Of a DNA stretch of 64,000 nt, positions 1 to 9,704 are shown one piece after another. How positions within the stretch are numbered: position 1 is the first letter of the stretch; the number at the start of each line of letters is the position of its first letter. The position numbers and the translations under genes are program-made. A model generated the notes under the pieces. The model was not told the DNA's origin and searched no databases. It worked only from the letters and a program-made list of their open reading frames with translations. The DNA is from Streptomyces sp. MA5143a (GTDB taxonomy: Bacteria; Actinomycetota; Actinomycetes; Streptomycetales; Streptomycetaceae), in assembly GCF_900290235.1 (NCBI RefSeq), contig NZ_OLMK01000021.1, forward strand, positions 1-64,000, read 5' to 3'.

Positions 1-201
1 GAGCGGGAAGCGGAACGGCGTACCACGGTTCCAGCTGGCGTCGAACTCCTCGCCGGTGCTGAAGGACACGCCCACGTAGTGCACGGTGACGGTCTGGCCA
101 GCCTGCGCGACCTCGCCCTCGCCCTCCCAGATGTCCTTGATCTCAAGGTTTTTCGGGGGCTCGCCACCGGGGAAGTCGATCTCGGGCTTCTCAATGCTCA
201 C
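1..201 (-). CDS. FKBP-type peptidyl-prolyl cis-trans isomerase, C-terminus cut by window edge
   Basis: Reading leftward from a GTG at 199-201, the protein begins VSIEKPEIDFPGGEPP and continues through GQTVTVHYVGVSF and GEEFDASWNRGTPFRFPL. These are the first beta strands and the FD-S-W-R-x-PF signature of a single FKBP domain. About 67 residues are visible; free-standing FKBPs are about 110-125 residues, so roughly half lies outside the window. FKBPs catalyse cis-trans isomerisation of proline peptide bonds. An AGGAG lies 9 nt before the GTG. There is no signal peptide, so it is probably cytoplasmic. It follows a lipoprotein FKBP on the same strand after a 61-nt gap, so the two are likely co-transcribed. 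Confidence 0.9.
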   Translation of the reverse strand, partial: MSIEKPEIDFPGGEPPKNLEIKDIWEGEGEVAQAGQTVTVHYVGVSFSTGEEFDASWNRGTPFRFPL

Positions 202-262
202 GTCTTCAGGCTCCTGCTCTTGTACGAAAAGACAACGCGGGACAGTCTCGCATCCCGCGCAC

Positions 263-1255
263 TCACATCTTCGCGAGAATGTCCACGGTGAAGACCATCG
301 TGGAGTCCTTCTTGATGTCGCTGCCACTCGGCGGCGTGTCGCCGTAACCCAGCTTCGGCGGAATCACGATCAGCAGGCGGCTGCCCACCTTCTTGCCCGC
401 CATGCCCTGCTGCCAGCCCTTGACGACCTGCTGCATCCCGAACGAGCTCAGCGCGTCCCGGCTGTACGAGGAGTCGAACTCCTTGCCGGTGTCCCAGATG
501 ACGCCCTTGTACTGCACCAGCAGGCTGTCGTCGGCGGCGACCTCCGGGCCGTCGCCCTCGATGATGTACGTCGCGGCCAGGGCGGTCGGCGGGTCCACCT
601 TCGGGATGTCGATGGTGGGGGCCTTGCCGTCGGTGTTCGTGCTCACCTTCGGCAGCTTCGCGTCGTTCTGCGGGACGTTCTTGCCCTTGGCGGAGCTCTT
701 GGCGTTGAACGTGTTCTGGATGTCCACGACGAAGACCAGCGTGTCGTCGCCCTTGATACCCGCCTGGGCGTTCCCCTGCTTGCCGTAGCCCCAGGTCGGC
801 GGCACGGCCATCTGGACCCGGCTGCCGGCCTTCTTGCCGGTCAGCGCATAGCGCCAGCCGTCGATGATGCCCTGCGGGGTCAGCTGGATGACCAGCGGCG
901 TCTTGCGGTCGTAGGAGTTGTCGAAGACCTTGGCCGTGTTCCAGATCTGCCCCAGGTAGTTCGCCTGGATGTAGTCGCCCTCGGCGACCGTCCTGCCCGT
1001 GCCCGCGATGACCGTCTTCACGGCCAGGTTCTTCGAGGGCTCCCCACTGCCCTTCGCGACGGTCGGCTTCTCGTCGAACTTCACCCCGGCCGTGATCGCG
1101 GGCAGCGGACCGTCCACGATCTTCGGCGGCTTCGCCGCGCTCGCCGACGCGGACGGGCTGCTGCTGGCCTTGGCCGAGTCGGACTTGTCGTCACCACAGG
1201 CGGCGAGCGTGACCAGTCCAGCGGGGACAGCGATGAGGAGTGAGCGTCGGCGCAC
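263..1255 (-). CDS. Lipoprotein with two FKBP-type prolyl isomerase domains
   Basis: 330 residues from a GTG with GAGG 8 nt upstream. The N-terminus MRRRSLLIAVPAGLVTLAACG is a lipoprotein signal with lipobox LAAC, so the protein should be anchored outside the membrane. Two FKBP repeats follow. The first, about residues 90-190, has GDYIQANYLGQIWNTAKVF and FDNSYDRKTPLVIQL. The second, about 215-330, has LVQYKGVIWDTGKEFDSS and the end pattern GSRLLIVIPPKLGYG. The likely role is folding of exported proteins by proline isomerisation. It lies downstream of pafA across a strong hairpin and just before a second FKBP gene. Family assignment is firm; substrates are unknown. Confidence 0.93.
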   Translation of the reverse strand: MRRRSLLIAVPAGLVTLAACGDDKSDSAKASSSPSASASAAKPPKIVDGPLPAITAGVKFDEKPTVAKGSGEPSKNLAVKTVIAGTGRTVAEGDYIQANYLGQIWNTAKVFDNSYDRKTPLVIQLTPQGIIDGWRYALTGKKAGSRVQMAVPPTWGYGKQGNAQAGIKGDDTLVFVVDIQNTFNAKSSAKGKNVPQNDAKLPKVSTNTDGKAPTIDIPKVDPPTALAATYIIEGDGPEVAADDSLLVQYKGVIWDTGKEFDSSYSRDALSSFGMQQVVKGWQQGMAGKKVGSRLLIVIPPKLGYGDTPPSGSDIKKDSTMVFTVDILAKM

Positions 1256-1317
1256 GGTGAGGGCCTCGTATCGGTCGATCTTGTCGGATGCGTGCGCGCA
1301 ACTCTACGGCGTGAGAA

Positions 1318-1346
1318 GGGCGCCGTACGGCAAACGTACGGCGCCC
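1318..1346 (-). terminator. Hairpin between pafA and the FKBP lipoprotein gene
   Basis: A perfect 12-bp stem (1318-1329 with 1335-1346, arms GGGCGCCGTACG and its complement) encloses a 5-nt loop. It lies about 75 nt after the pafA stop and about 60 nt before the FKBP start on the minus strand. There is no U-run, as is common for Streptomyces terminators. It probably ends or attenuates pafA transcription. Confidence 0.65.
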
Positions 1347-1420
1347 CGCGTTGCGTTCCGACTCGGATGCCTCCCGCCCGGGTCAATTCGAGGGCGGGAG
1401 ACGGGACGGAACATTCCGGC

Positions 1421-2782
1421 TCACATTCCTGCGATCAGCTTCTCCACCCGGTCGTCCACCGAACGGAACGGGTCCTTGCACAACACCGTGCGTTGCGCCT
1501 GGTCGTTGAGCTTCAGATGCACCCAGTCGACCGTGAAATCCCGGCGCTGTTCCTGCGCCCGCCGGATGAAGTCACCACGCAGCCGCGCCCGAGTCGTCTG
1601 CGGAGGAACCGACTTGCCCTCGAAGATCTTCAAGTCATTGCAGATCCGGGCGGCTTGACCTTTCCTCTCCAGGAGGTAGTACAACCCACGACGACGGTGA
1701 ATGTCGTGATACGCGAGGTCTATCTGAGCGACCCGCGGATGCGACATGGTCATGTTGTGCTTGGCCCGGTACCGCTCGATGAGCTTGTACTTCATCACCC
1801 AGTCGATCTCGGTACCGATCCGGTCCAGGTCCTCTGCCTCGATCGCGTCCAGCGTGCGGCCCCACAGCTCCAGCACCTGCTCCACGGTGCCCGTGCGGAT
1901 ACCGCGCCGCTCGCAGAAGTCCACGGCCTTCTCGAAGTACTCGCGCTGCACCTCCAGCGCGGACGCCTCCCGGCCACTGGCCAGCCGCACCTTGCGGCGG
2001 CCCGTGATGTCATGGCTGACCTCGCGGATCGCCCGGATCGGGTTCTCCAGTGTCAGGTCCCGCATCACCGTGCCCGCCTCGATCATGCGCAGCACCAGAT
2101 CGGTGGCCCCGACCTTCAGCAGCATGGTCGTCTCGGACATGTTCGAGTCGCCCACGATCACATGGAGCCGGCGGTACCGCTCCGCGTCCGCGTGCGGCTC
2201 GTCACGCGTGTTGATGATCGGCCGGGAACGCGTCGTCGCCGAGCTGACGCCCTCCCAGATGTGCTCCGCGCGCTGACTCACGCAGTACACAGCGCCACGC
2301 GGCGTCTGCAGCACCTTGCCCGCGCCACACAGCAACTGCCGCGTGACCAGGAACGGAATGAGGATGTCCGCGAGCCGGGAGAACTCCCCGTGCCGCGCCA
2401 CCAGATAGTTCTCATGGCAACCGTATGAGTTGCCCGCCGAGTCCGTGTTGTTCTTGAAGAGGTAGACGTCGCCCGCGATTCCCTCCTCGTGCAGGCGGCG
2501 TTCGGCGTCGACCAGCAGTCCTTCCAGAATGCGCTCGCCGGCCTTGTCGTGAGTGACCAGCTCGGTCACATTGTCACATTCGGGTGTCGCGTATTCCGGA
2601 TGTGAGCCCACGTCGAGATAGAGGCGGGCCCCGTTCCGCAGAAACACATTGCTGCTGCGGCCCCATGACACGACACGGCGGAAGAGGTACCGCGCCACCT
2701 CGTCAGGAGACAGACGGCGCTGTCCCCTGAACGTGCACGTGACGCCGTACTCGTTCTCCAGCCCGAAAATGCGGCGGTCCAT
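1421..2782 (-). CDS. pafA: Pup--protein ligase PafA
   Basis: 453 residues starting [16 protein letters not shown], the usual PafA start and length. PafA is a glutamine-synthetase-fold ligase that uses ATP to join the C-terminal glutamate of deamidated Pup to substrate lysines. Visible signatures are GLENEYG (metal/ATP site), [39 protein letters not shown] and [19 protein letters not shown], shared with Dop. It lacks the extra loop that Dop carries after the GIETEYG region. The gene follows the MFS gene by 9 nt and is probably co-transcribed with it. The rest of the Pup-proteasome system is 2.5 kb upstream on the same strand, beyond the LacI/MFS pair. Confidence 0.97.
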   Translation of the reverse strand: MDRRIFGLENEYGVTCTFRGQRRLSPDEVARYLFRRVVSWGRSSNVFLRNGARLYLDVGSHPEYATPECDNVTELVTHDKAGERILEGLLVDAERRLHEEGIAGDVYLFKNNTDSAGNSYGCHENYLVARHGEFSRLADILIPFLVTRQLLCGAGKVLQTPRGAVYCVSQRAEHIWEGVSSATTRSRPIINTRDEPHADAERYRRLHVIVGDSNMSETTMLLKVGATDLVLRMIEAGTVMRDLTLENPIRAIREVSHDITGRRKVRLASGREASALEVQREYFEKAVDFCERRGIRTGTVEQVLELWGRTLDAIEAEDLDRIGTEIDWVMKYKLIERYRAKHNMTMSHPRVAQIDLAYHDIHRRRGLYYLLERKGQAARICNDLKIFEGKSVPPQTTRARLRGDFIRRAQEQRRDFTVDWVHLKLNDQAQRTVLCKDPFRSVDDRVEKLIAGM

Positions 2783-2791
2783 GACTGAACA

Positions 2792-4051
2792 TTACGCCCG
2801 ATCCACCGACCTGAAACGGGGTTCGACAGCACGGTTTGGATCATTTTCCGATGAGACCGCAACCACCGCACCCCCCGAGGGAGCAGCCAGAACCCGTCCC
2901 GTCGCCAGCAGAACCAGCAGCGACACGGCCCCCGCGGCACCCGGCACCACGAAGCCCCACAGCGTCCCGCCCCACTCCACGACCGGCCCCGCCACCGCCG
3001 TACCCGCCGACTGGCCCACAGTGAACGTCGTCACGATCCACGAGAACGCCTCCGTCACCGTCCCCCGCGGCGCGTGCCGGTCCACCAGCACGAACCCGCA
3101 CGCGATCGCCGGCGCCAGGAACACCCCCGCGAGCGTCGTCAGCCCCGTCATCCCTACCGGACCCGGCATCAGCGTCAACGGCACGTAACAGACCGCCAGC
3201 AGCCCCACCAGGACCTGCAACCGTCGCTCGGCCGCCCCGCTCCACCGCCGCGCCCCGTACGCCGTGCCACCGACCAGCGCGCCCAGGCCCACGCCCGCCA
3301 TCAACCAGCCGTACACCGCGTCCCCGCCGTGACCGTCCGCGTACGACACGGCGGCAACCGTGATCGACCCCAGCGCGATCCCCACGAACAGGAAGGCGCC
3401 GAGCAGCGCCAGCATCCCCGGCGAGCGCAGCGCGCCCAGCCAGTGCGCCTCGCGCGGCGCCGACCGCCAGGCCCGGGACGGCGGCGAGACCACCACCCAC
3501 AGCGCGCCGAGCACCCCGATGACATTGAGCACGATCAGCGCCGCCGCGGCGGACCACAGGGCCACGCACAGCGTCACCAGCAGCGGCCCCACGGTGAACA
3601 TGACCTCCTGGGCCACCGCGTCCATCGCGTACGCCGTGTGCACCTGGTCCTCCCGGCGCAGGACCGACGACCACAGGGCCCGCAGGCCGCCCTCCAACGG
3701 AGGCGTGAACAGCCCCGCGACCGCCATCGAGAGATACGCGACCGGCAGCCGATCCAGACCGGAGAGCGCGAAGACGGTCATGCCGAGAGCCGACACCAGC
3801 GCCGCGGGCAGTTGCACCCGCGGCTGCCCACGCAGATCCACCAGCCGGCCCAGCAGGGGCTGCCCCACGGCGTTCGCCACGCCGTACACGGCGGCCAGCG
3901 CCCCCGCCAGGCTGTACGTCCCGCCCTCCGCACGCACGAACAGCACGATCGCGATCGCGGCCGTCGCGTTCGGCAACCGCCCCACCAGGGTGCCCGCCAG
4001 CAGACGCGCGGCGTGCCGCGCCCTGAGGATCTCCAGGTATCCGGCTGCCAT
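2792..4051 (-). CDS. MFS transporter
   Basis: 419 residues from the ATG that starts MAAGYLEILRARHAARLL, preceded by a GAGGGGCGG ribosome site. Longer upstream frames run into the divergent LacI-type gene and are unlikely. About twelve hydrophobic segments are visible, with major-facilitator features such as GVANAVGQPLLGRLVDLRG in the loop between helices 2 and 3. It is probably an exporter or uptake permease in the cell membrane; the substrate cannot be read from the sequence. It is divergent from a LacI-family regulator with a 155-bp shared promoter region, so control by that regulator is likely. pafA follows at once. Confidence 0.88.
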   Translation of the reverse strand: MAAGYLEILRARHAARLLAGTLVGRLPNATAAIAIVLFVRAEGGTYSLAGALAAVYGVANAVGQPLLGRLVDLRGQPRVQLPAALVSALGMTVFALSGLDRLPVAYLSMAVAGLFTPPLEGGLRALWSSVLRREDQVHTAYAMDAVAQEVMFTVGPLLVTLCVALWSAAAALIVLNVIGVLGALWVVVSPPSRAWRSAPREAHWLGALRSPGMLALLGAFLFVGIALGSITVAAVSYADGHGGDAVYGWLMAGVGLGALVGGTAYGARRWSGAAERRLQVLVGLLAVCYVPLTLMPGPVGMTGLTTLAGVFLAPAIACGFVLVDRHAPRGTVTEAFSWIVTTFTVGQSAGTAVAGPVVEWGGTLWGFVVPGAAGAVSLLVLLATGRVLAAPSGGAVVAVSSENDPNRAVEPRFRSVDRA

Positions 4052-4120
4052 GTTCCGCCCCTCGAACGACTCTCGTCGACTCGCCGCCCCTACCGGTCCG
4101 CACGGGCCGACAGGGGAAGT

Positions 4121-4150
4121 GTTACGTATAACGTCCGTTGCCATACGTAC
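4121..4150. promoter_or_regulatory. Candidate operator/promoter in the MFS-LacI divergent region
   Basis: The 155-bp divergent gap contains an AT-rich island unlike its surroundings. GTTACGTATAAC at 4121-4132 has inverted arms GTTA/TAAC, and a second ATACGTA core lies at 4143-4149. LacI-family proteins bind such short palindromes, often near their own gene. On the minus strand TTATAC could serve as a -10 for the MFS gene. The assignment is an inference from position and symmetry. Confidence 0.4.
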
Positions 4151-4206
4151 CATGAGCGCGGACGACGAGTCCATACGCAGGAGTCCCACGAAGGAGCACG
4201 CCCACG

Positions 4207-5223
4207 GTGGCACGAGGTAGTACACGGCCCACGAGCCGTGACGTCGCCCAGGCCGCCGGCGTCTCCCAGGCCGCCGTCTCCCTCGTCCTCGGCGAGAAAT
4301 GGCGCGGCCGCGTCTCCGAGACCACCGCCGAACGCGTCCGCGAAGCCGCCCGCGACCTCGGCTACCGGCCCAACCTCGCCGCACGCAACCTGCGCCTCGG
4401 CCGCACCCGCACCGTCCTCCTCGTCGTCCCCGCCCTCACCACCGAGTTCTTCGGCGGCGTCTACACGGGAGCCGCCCGCGTGGCCGCCCGGCACGGCTTC
4501 GGCGTCGTCCTCTACCCCTCCCCCGAAGGCGTCGGCCCCGCCCGCGACCCCTTCGCCTCCGCCCAGGCCGCCCTCGACGGCGTCATCGCCTCCTCCATGG
4601 CCGCCGACGCCCTCAGCGCCATCCGCGGCGACCAGCTGCCCCTGGTGATGCTCGACAGCGACCCCCGGGGCAGCCACGGGGCTGTCACCGTCAACCTCGA
4701 CATCGGGGACGGCGCACGACAGGTCGCCGACCACCTTCTCGCCCTGGGCCACCGCCACTTCCTGCACCTCGCCGCCGACGTCCCCTCCTGGACCTTCGAG
4801 GTACGCGCCCAGGAACTCGCCACCCGGGTCGCCTCGGTCGCCGGAACCACCCTGCGGACGGCATCCGCGCCCATCTCCATCGAGGGCGCCCTGGCCGCCA
4901 CGGAGGCCGCGCTCACCGGGCCCGGCGGCCCCCGGCCCACCGCACTCGTCTGCGACGACGACAAACTCGCCGCCGGCGCCTACAAGGCACTGCGCCGCCT
5001 CGGGCTCAGGGTCCCCGACGACATCTCCGTCACCGGCGTCGACGACCTCGGCCTCGCCACCGCACTCGACCCCGAACTCACCACCGTGCGCCTCGACGCC
5101 GAAACCTTCGGGGAACGCGGCATGGCCGCCCTCCTGGCCGTCCTGGAGGGCCGCACACCCCAGCAGGGAGACATCCCCGTGGAACTCGTCGTACGGGGCT
5201 CCACGGCCCGCTCAGGGGCCTGA
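4207..5223 (+). CDS. LacI-family transcriptional regulator
   Basis: 338 residues from GTG, with AAGGAG about 10 nt upstream. The N-terminus has the LacI helix-turn-helix (TSRDVAQAAGVSQAAVSLVL) and hinge region (GYRPNLAARNLR). It is followed by a periplasmic-binding-protein-like sensor domain (residues ~60-335) with the family end pattern DDISVTGVDDLGLATALDPELTTV. It probably represses the divergent MFS gene and itself in response to a small ligand, commonly a sugar. The ligand is unknown. A hairpin separates it from the convergent prcA. Confidence 0.93.
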   Translation: MARGSTRPTSRDVAQAAGVSQAAVSLVLGEKWRGRVSETTAERVREAARDLGYRPNLAARNLRLGRTRTVLLVVPALTTEFFGGVYTGAARVAARHGFGVVLYPSPEGVGPARDPFASAQAALDGVIASSMAADALSAIRGDQLPLVMLDSDPRGSHGAVTVNLDIGDGARQVADHLLALGHRHFLHLAADVPSWTFEVRAQELATRVASVAGTTLRTASAPISIEGALAATEAALTGPGGPRPTALVCDDDKLAAGAYKALRRLGLRVPDDISVTGVDDLGLATALDPELTTVRLDAETFGERGMAALLAVLEGRTPQQGDIPVELVVRGSTARSGA

Positions 5224-5264
5224 ATACGCCATCGGGGTGAGCGGCGGCCACCCTCCAACGCCGC

Positions 5265-5292
5265 GCGCCCCGGCCATGATCGGCCGGGGCGC
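5265..5292. terminator. Bidirectional hairpin between the LacI-family gene and prcA
   Basis: A perfect 11-bp stem, GCGCCCCGGCC (5265-5275) with GGCCGGGGCGC (5282-5292), has a 6-nt loop. It sits between two convergent genes, 42 nt after the regulator stop and 32 nt after the prcA stop, and could serve both. Confidence 0.7.
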
Positions 5293-5323
5293 ACTACGGG
5301 CGGGGTGCTGCTGGACTCCGGGC

Positions 5324-6061
5324 CTACTCCTCCTCGGAGCTCTCGGCCTCCGTGGACGCGCCGTCCGTCTCCAGCAGACGGGCCAGCTGACGGCCGACGA
5401 TGCGCTTGAACTTGCGCTGCTGCGGACGCGTACGGTCCAGGACCGCCACCTCCAGCCGCTCGGCGGGGATCTCCCGCTGCGTGCCGTTGGTGTCCCGCGA
5501 CAGCGCCTGAACCGCCAGCTTCAGGGCCTCCGCCAAGGACATACCGTCCTGGTGACGCTGGTCCAGATAGCTGCTGATCTGCTCGGCGTTACCACCCACC
5601 GCGACCGAACCGTGCTCGTCGACGATCGAGCCGTCGTGCGGCAGACGGTAGATCTGATCGCCCTCGGGCGTCTCCCCCACCTCGGCCACGACCAGCTCCA
5701 CCTCGTACGGCTTCTCGGCCGCCGAGGAGAAGATCGTGCCCAGCGTCTGGGCGTAGACGTTCGCGAGACCGCGCGCGGTCACATCGTCACGGTCGTAGGT
5801 GTACCCCCGCAGGTCGGCGTAGCGCACACCACCGATCCGCAGGTTCTCGTACTCGTTGTACTTGCCGGCGGCCGCGAAACCGATCCGGTCATAGATCTCG
5901 CTGAACTTGTGCAGCGCACGGGACGGGTTCTCGCCGACGAACACGATGCCGTCGGCATACTGCAGCACGACCAGGCTGCGGCCACGGGCGATGCCCTTGC
6001 GGGCGTACTCCGCCCGGTCGGCCATGGCCTGCTGGGGTGAGACATAGAACGGCGTCGACAC
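5324..6061 (-). CDS. prcA: 20S proteasome alpha subunit
   Basis: 245 residues from GTG. It starts [22 protein letters not shown], the alpha-subunit N-terminus that forms the gate and docking surface of the core particle. It continues with [20 protein letters not shown] and [17 protein letters not shown]. There is no catalytic threonine, as expected for alpha. The C-terminal tail ends in acidic residues. With PrcB it forms the four-ring barrel in the cytoplasm that degrades pupylated proteins fed by Arc. The gene follows prcB by 69 nt and closes the operon; a hairpin lies just downstream. Confidence 0.97.
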   Translation of the reverse strand: MSTPFYVSPQQAMADRAEYARKGIARGRSLVVLQYADGIVFVGENPSRALHKFSEIYDRIGFAAAGKYNEYENLRIGGVRYADLRGYTYDRDDVTARGLANVYAQTLGTIFSSAAEKPYEVELVVAEVGETPEGDQIYRLPHDGSIVDEHGSVAVGGNAEQISSYLDQRHQDGMSLAEALKLAVQALSRDTNGTQREIPAERLEVAVLDRTRPQQRKFKRIVGRQLARLLETDGASTEAESSEEE

Positions 6062-6130
6062 CGGTTATCCGTCCCTTTCTGTCGAAGTCACTGGATCACC
6101 TTGATAGGAGGGCCGCCCGCGCCGGACCGG

Positions 6131-6976
6131 CTAGAGCAGCGCGGCCCGCGGACCGTCGGGCTGCTCCAGGCGCCGCTCCAGAATCGAGCGGGCGATCCCG
6201 GAGGACTCCTCGTCGGTGAGCCGACGGAAGCCGTCCTCGGTGATCACGGTGACGATCGGGTAGATCCGGCGGGCGACATCGGGACCACCGGTCGCCGAGT
6301 CGTCGTCAGCCGCGTCGTACAGAGCCTGCACCACGAGCGTCGTGGCCTGCTCCTCGGTCAGGTCCTCACGGAAGAGCTTCTTCATGGCACCGCGCGCGAA
6401 GATCGAGCCGGAGCCCGTGGCCGCGTAACCGGACTCCTCGGAACGGCCGCCCGTCACGTCGTAGGAGAAGATGCGGCCCTTCTCCCGGTCCACGTCGTAG
6501 CCCGCGAACAGCGGGACCACCGCCAGACCCTGCATCGCCATGCCGAGGTTGGAACGGATCATGGTCGACAGACGGTTCGCCTTGCCCTCCAGGGAGAGCT
6601 GGGCCCCCTCGACCTTCTCGAAGTGCTCCAGCTCCAGCTGGAACAGCTTGACCATCTCCACGGCCAGACCGGCCGTACCGGCGATTCCCACCGCCGAGTA
6701 CTCGTCCGCGGGGAACACCTTCTCGATGTCCCGCTGCGCGATCATGTTCCCCATCGTGGCCCGTCGGTCACCGGCGAGCACCACACCGCCGGGGAACGTC
6801 ACGGCCACGATCGTCGTGCCGTGCGGGGCCTCGATCACGCCCTGGGTCGGCGGCAGCTGCCGCTTGCCGGGCAGCAGCTCCGGCTGGTGGTCAGACAGGA
6901 AGTCCATGAAGGACGACGACCCAGGCGTCAGGAAGGCAGCTGGTAGACGCCCGGTGCTACGAGTGTTGGCTTCCAC
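6131..6976 (-). CDS. prcB: 20S proteasome beta subunit
   Basis: 281 residues from GTG with AAGGA 6 nt upstream. A propeptide of 53 residues ends at [13 protein letters not shown], so Thr54 becomes the N-terminal nucleophile after self-cleavage. [13 protein letters not shown] and the later [14 protein letters not shown] match actinobacterial beta subunits. It forms the inner catalytic rings of the core particle with PrcA. Its first 49 nt overlap the end of the endonuclease-like gene upstream, so the two are probably translationally coupled. Confidence 0.97.
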   Translation of the reverse strand: MEANTRSTGRLPAAFLTPGSSSFMDFLSDHQPELLPGKRQLPPTQGVIEAPHGTTIVAVTFPGGVVLAGDRRATMGNMIAQRDIEKVFPADEYSAVGIAGTAGLAVEMVKLFQLELEHFEKVEGAQLSLEGKANRLSTMIRSNLGMAMQGLAVVPLFAGYDVDREKGRIFSYDVTGGRSEESGYAATGSGSIFARGAMKKLFREDLTEEQATTLVVQALYDAADDDSATGGPDVARRIYPIVTVITEDGFRRLTDEESSGIARSILERRLEQPDGPRAALL

Positions 6977-7536
6977 GAGGATCCTTCCAAGTAGGCGGCA
7001 GCCCGACGAACAGCGTCGGGATCATCTCCCAACTTGCCGATGGCCGAATTGCAGTTGAAGCACAGTACGCCTCGGACCTTACCCGTCTTGTGGCAGTGAT
7101 CCACATGAATGGCCGGGGCTTTCAAACAGATCACGCAGAGCCCCATCTGCGAGGCGATCATCTCGTCGCGTTCGGCTTCGGTGAGGCCGTAGTTGCGCTT
7201 CAGGTGACCCGCGCGCCCCTTGGCAGCCCGGCATGCCTTGCAACTAGTCGAGAGGCCATCGGATGCCGTTGCGTTTCGATGCCACTCACTGTGCGGCTTG
7301 ACCTGGCCGCAGCACCGACAGAACTTGTGCCCTTCTGGCGTCTCCACACGCGGTCGCACATTCTTACCCTTGGCCAGCTGCCGAGCTTGGTGATACTCCG
7401 CCCAGCACTCCCTGCAGTAGGCCTGCAACCCATCACGGGCCGTCTTATTACTGGCGAAGGCTGCCCGCGGCCTGGACTCCTTGCACCGCGAGCAACACTT
7501 CACGCCGTCTTCACTTGTCAACTCGAGCGCCCCCAT
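6928..7536 (-). CDS. Recombination endonuclease VII-like protein inside the proteasome operon
   Basis: 202 residues. The N-terminal half has two zinc-knuckle-like pairs, [10 protein letters not shown]...YCRECW and [10 protein letters not shown]...SCKAC. The C-terminal part, [21 protein letters not shown] followed by [13 protein letters not shown], is the endonuclease VII/HNH core: DHCH is the catalytic His-Me motif and CxxC pairs hold a structural zinc. The family is known from phage T4 gp49, which resolves branched DNA. It sits between pup and prcB in the same orientation, 17 nt after pup, and its 3' end overlaps prcB by 49 nt. I recall an uncharacterised gene at the same place in S. coelicolor. 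Its role with the proteasome is unknown. Confidence 0.85.
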   Translation of the reverse strand: MGALELTSEDGVKCCSRCKESRPRAAFASNKTARDGLQAYCRECWAEYHQARQLAKGKNVRPRVETPEGHKFCRCCGQVKPHSEWHRNATASDGLSTSCKACRAAKGRAGHLKRNYGLTEAERDEMIASQMGLCVICLKAPAIHVDHCHKTGKVRGVLCFNCNSAIGKLGDDPDAVRRAAAYLEGSSWKPTLVAPGVYQLPS

Positions 7537-7553
7537 AGCCTTCGCTTTAAAGG

Positions 7554-7769
7554 CTACTGACCGCCTTTCTGAACGAAACTTCGAACGAAGTCCTCCGCAT
7601 TTTCCTCGAGGACATCATCAATCTCGTCCAGAACCGAGTCGACGTCGTCGCTCAGCTTCTCCTGCCGTTCCTTGAGGTCCTCCGAAGCCTGCGCCTCGGG
7701 CGCCTCCTCGACCTCTTCGGTGGAACGGGTGGCCTTCTGCTGTCCGCCGCCGGTGTCCTTGGTCGCCAT
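7554..7769 (-). CDS. pup: Prokaryotic ubiquitin-like protein Pup
   Basis: 71 residues from ATG (MATKDTGGGQQKATRST), ending VRSFVQKGGQ. Pup is an intrinsically disordered tag. Here the last residue is Gln, so Dop must deamidate it to Glu before PafA can ligate it to lysines. The central part, SEDLKERQEKLSDDVDSVLD, is the coiled-coil-forming segment that binds the Arc N-terminus. A longer reading frame reaches 7799, but the ATG at 7769 gives the standard Pup length. It lies 189 nt after dop and 17 nt before the endonuclease VII-like gene. Confidence 0.97.
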   Translation of the reverse strand: MATKDTGGGQQKATRSTEEVEEAPEAQASEDLKERQEKLSDDVDSVLDEIDDVLEENAEDFVRSFVQKGGQ

Positions 7770-7801
7770 AACCCTCACCCCGCTCAGTTCGCCCGACATG
7801 G

Positions 7802-7825
7802 TCGGCAGGTCGGCTTTCCTGCCGA
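7802..7825. other. Small inverted repeat between dop and pup
   Basis: An 8-bp stem, TCGGCAGG (7802-7809) with CCTGCCGA (7818-7825), lies in the 189-nt gap 33 nt before the pup start. It could be a leader hairpin or a protein-binding site controlling pup, or a weak terminator after dop. Nothing in the sequence decides between these. Confidence 0.3.
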
Positions 7826-7958
7826 TCGGTCATGATCAGACCCTACAAGCCCGGTCTGACATTGGCCCCGTTGTTTCCACAACGTCCGGGGGCCACCTCG
7901 ATGATTCCCGGACAGCGGTGTTTCCACCCTGCCCGGCTGATCACGATTGATGCCCTGT

Positions 7959-9470
7959 TCAGTTGCCGGACAGGACCCTGACCAGGTCTTCTGCCGTGCG
8001 GCAGCGGTCCAGGAGCTCCTTGACGTGATTTCGCGTTCCGCGAAGGGGTTCGAGGGTTGGAACCCGCTGGAGCGAATCCCGGCCCGGAAGATCGAAGATC
8101 ACGGAGTCCCAGGAGGCGGCCGCGACGTCGTCGGCGTACTGCTCCAGACAGCGGCCGCGGAAGTACGCACGGGTGTCCTCCGGCGGCTTCGTACGGGCCC
8201 GCTCGACCTCCGTCTCGTCGAGGAGCCGCTTCATCCTGCCGCGGGCCACGAGACGGTTGTACAGGCCCTTCTCGGCCCGTACGTCGGCGTACTGGAGGTC
8301 GACCAGGTGGAGCCGGGCGGCGTCCCAGTCGAGGCCGTCACGGCGCCGGTAGCCCTCCATGAGTTCCCGCTTGGCGACCCAGTCCAGCTCTCCGGCCAGG
8401 CTCATGGGGTCGTTCTCCAGGCGGTTCAGGGTGTCCTCCCAACGGCTGAGGACGTCCTTGGTCTGGTCGTCGGCGTCCGCCCCGAACCGCTCCTCCACGT
8501 ACTTGCGCGACAGCTCGTAGTACTCCATCTGGAGTTGCACGGCGGTCAGCGTGCGTCCGCTGCGGAGCGTGATGAGGCGTTGCAGCGTCGGGTCGTGGGA
8601 GACCTGGTGGAGGGTGCGTACGGGCTGGTCGACGGCGAGGTCGACGGCGATGAAGCCGTCCTCGATCATGGACAGGACGAGGGCGGTGGTGCCCAGCTTC
8701 AGGTAGGTGGAGATCTCCGAGAGGTTCGCGTCGCCGATGATCACATGGAGGCGGCGGTACTTCTCGGCGTCCGCGTGGGGTTCGTCGCGGGTGTTGATGA
8801 TGGGGCGCTTGAGGGTGGTCTCCAGACCGACCTCGACCTCGAAGTAGTCCGCGCGCTGGCTGAGCTGGAAGCCGTGTTCGTGGCCGTCCTGGCCGATGCC
8901 GACGCGTCCGGCGCCGGCGAAGACCTGGCGGGAGACGAAGAACGGCGTGAGGTGGCGCACGATGTCCGAGAAGGGGGTCTCCCGCTTCATCAGGTAGTTC
9001 TCGTGCGTGCCGTAGGAGGCGCCCTTGTTGTCGGTGTTGTTCTTGTAGAGGTGGATCGGCTGTGCGCCGGGGAGCTGGGCCGCCCGATCGGCGGCTTCGG
9101 CCATGATCCGTTCGCCGGCCTTGTCCCAGAGGACGGCGTCCCGGGGGTTGGTGACCTCGGGGGCGCTGTATTCGGGGTGTGCGTGGTCGACGTAGAGGCG
9201 TGCGCCGTTGGTGAGGATGACGTTGGCCAGGCCGATGTCCTCGTCGGTGAGCTGGCTGGAGTCGGCGGCCTCACGGGCGAGGTCGAAGCCTCGCGCGTCC
9301 CTCAGCGGGTTCTCCTCCTCGAAGTCCCAGCGGGCCCGGCGGGCCCGGTGCATCGCCGCCGCGTAGGCGTTCACGATCTGGGACGAGGTGAGCATGGCAT
9401 TGGCATTGGGGTGGCCGGGGACGGAGATCCCGTACTCCGTCTCGATGCCCATTACTCGCCGTACGGTCAT
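7959..9470 (-). CDS. dop: Pup deamidase/depupylase Dop
   Basis: 503 residues starting [21 protein letters not shown]. Dop is the PafA paralogue that converts the C-terminal Gln of Pup to Glu and later removes Pup from substrates. It shows the shared glutamine-synthetase-fold motifs [44 protein letters not shown] and [19 protein letters not shown]. It also has the Dop-specific extra loop around residues 38-75 ([20 protein letters not shown]), absent from the PafA in this window. It lies between arc and pup in the operon and needs only catalytic ATP. Confidence 0.97.
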   Translation of the reverse strand: MTVRRVMGIETEYGISVPGHPNANAMLTSSQIVNAYAAAMHRARRARWDFEEENPLRDARGFDLAREAADSSQLTDEDIGLANVILTNGARLYVDHAHPEYSAPEVTNPRDAVLWDKAGERIMAEAADRAAQLPGAQPIHLYKNNTDNKGASYGTHENYLMKRETPFSDIVRHLTPFFVSRQVFAGAGRVGIGQDGHEHGFQLSQRADYFEVEVGLETTLKRPIINTRDEPHADAEKYRRLHVIIGDANLSEISTYLKLGTTALVLSMIEDGFIAVDLAVDQPVRTLHQVSHDPTLQRLITLRSGRTLTAVQLQMEYYELSRKYVEERFGADADDQTKDVLSRWEDTLNRLENDPMSLAGELDWVAKRELMEGYRRRDGLDWDAARLHLVDLQYADVRAEKGLYNRLVARGRMKRLLDETEVERARTKPPEDTRAYFRGRCLEQYADDVAAASWDSVIFDLPGRDSLQRVPTLEPLRGTRNHVKELLDRCRTAEDLVRVLSGN

Positions 9471-9660
9471 GCGGCCCTCCTTGCCCGGCGGCGCCCTCGG
9501 TCGGGGACGCTGCTCAAGTACCGCTGGCGCTCCGGTGCGTGTGCGGTGCCCGTCCCCGCACTGCGCGACTCGGCGGTACGAACGAGCCTAGAACGGCTTC
9601 GCGCTGGTGGGGAGATCATTTGCGTCATTGACTGCTCCAGCCGTGACCCGAAAAACAGTC

Positions 9661-9694
9661 GGCTGCGGGTACCCCCTTGAGGGCACCCGCAGCC
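9661..9694 (-). terminator. Rho-independent terminator after arc
   Basis: A hairpin with a 10-bp outer stem, GGCTGCGGGT (9661-9670) with ACCCGCAGCC (9685-9694), starts about 10 nt past the arc stop. On the minus strand it is followed by CGACTGTTTTTC, giving a U-run. This is one of the few canonical intrinsic terminators in the window. It implies that arc and dop need not always be co-transcribed. Confidence 0.75.
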
Positions 9695-9704
9695 GCCCTG
9701 TCTT

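Noticed and set aside
6131..6976. prcB as a possible HslV
   Set aside because: The long propeptide ending in HG/TT, the adjacent prcA, and pup/dop/arc identify an actinobacterial 20S beta subunit.
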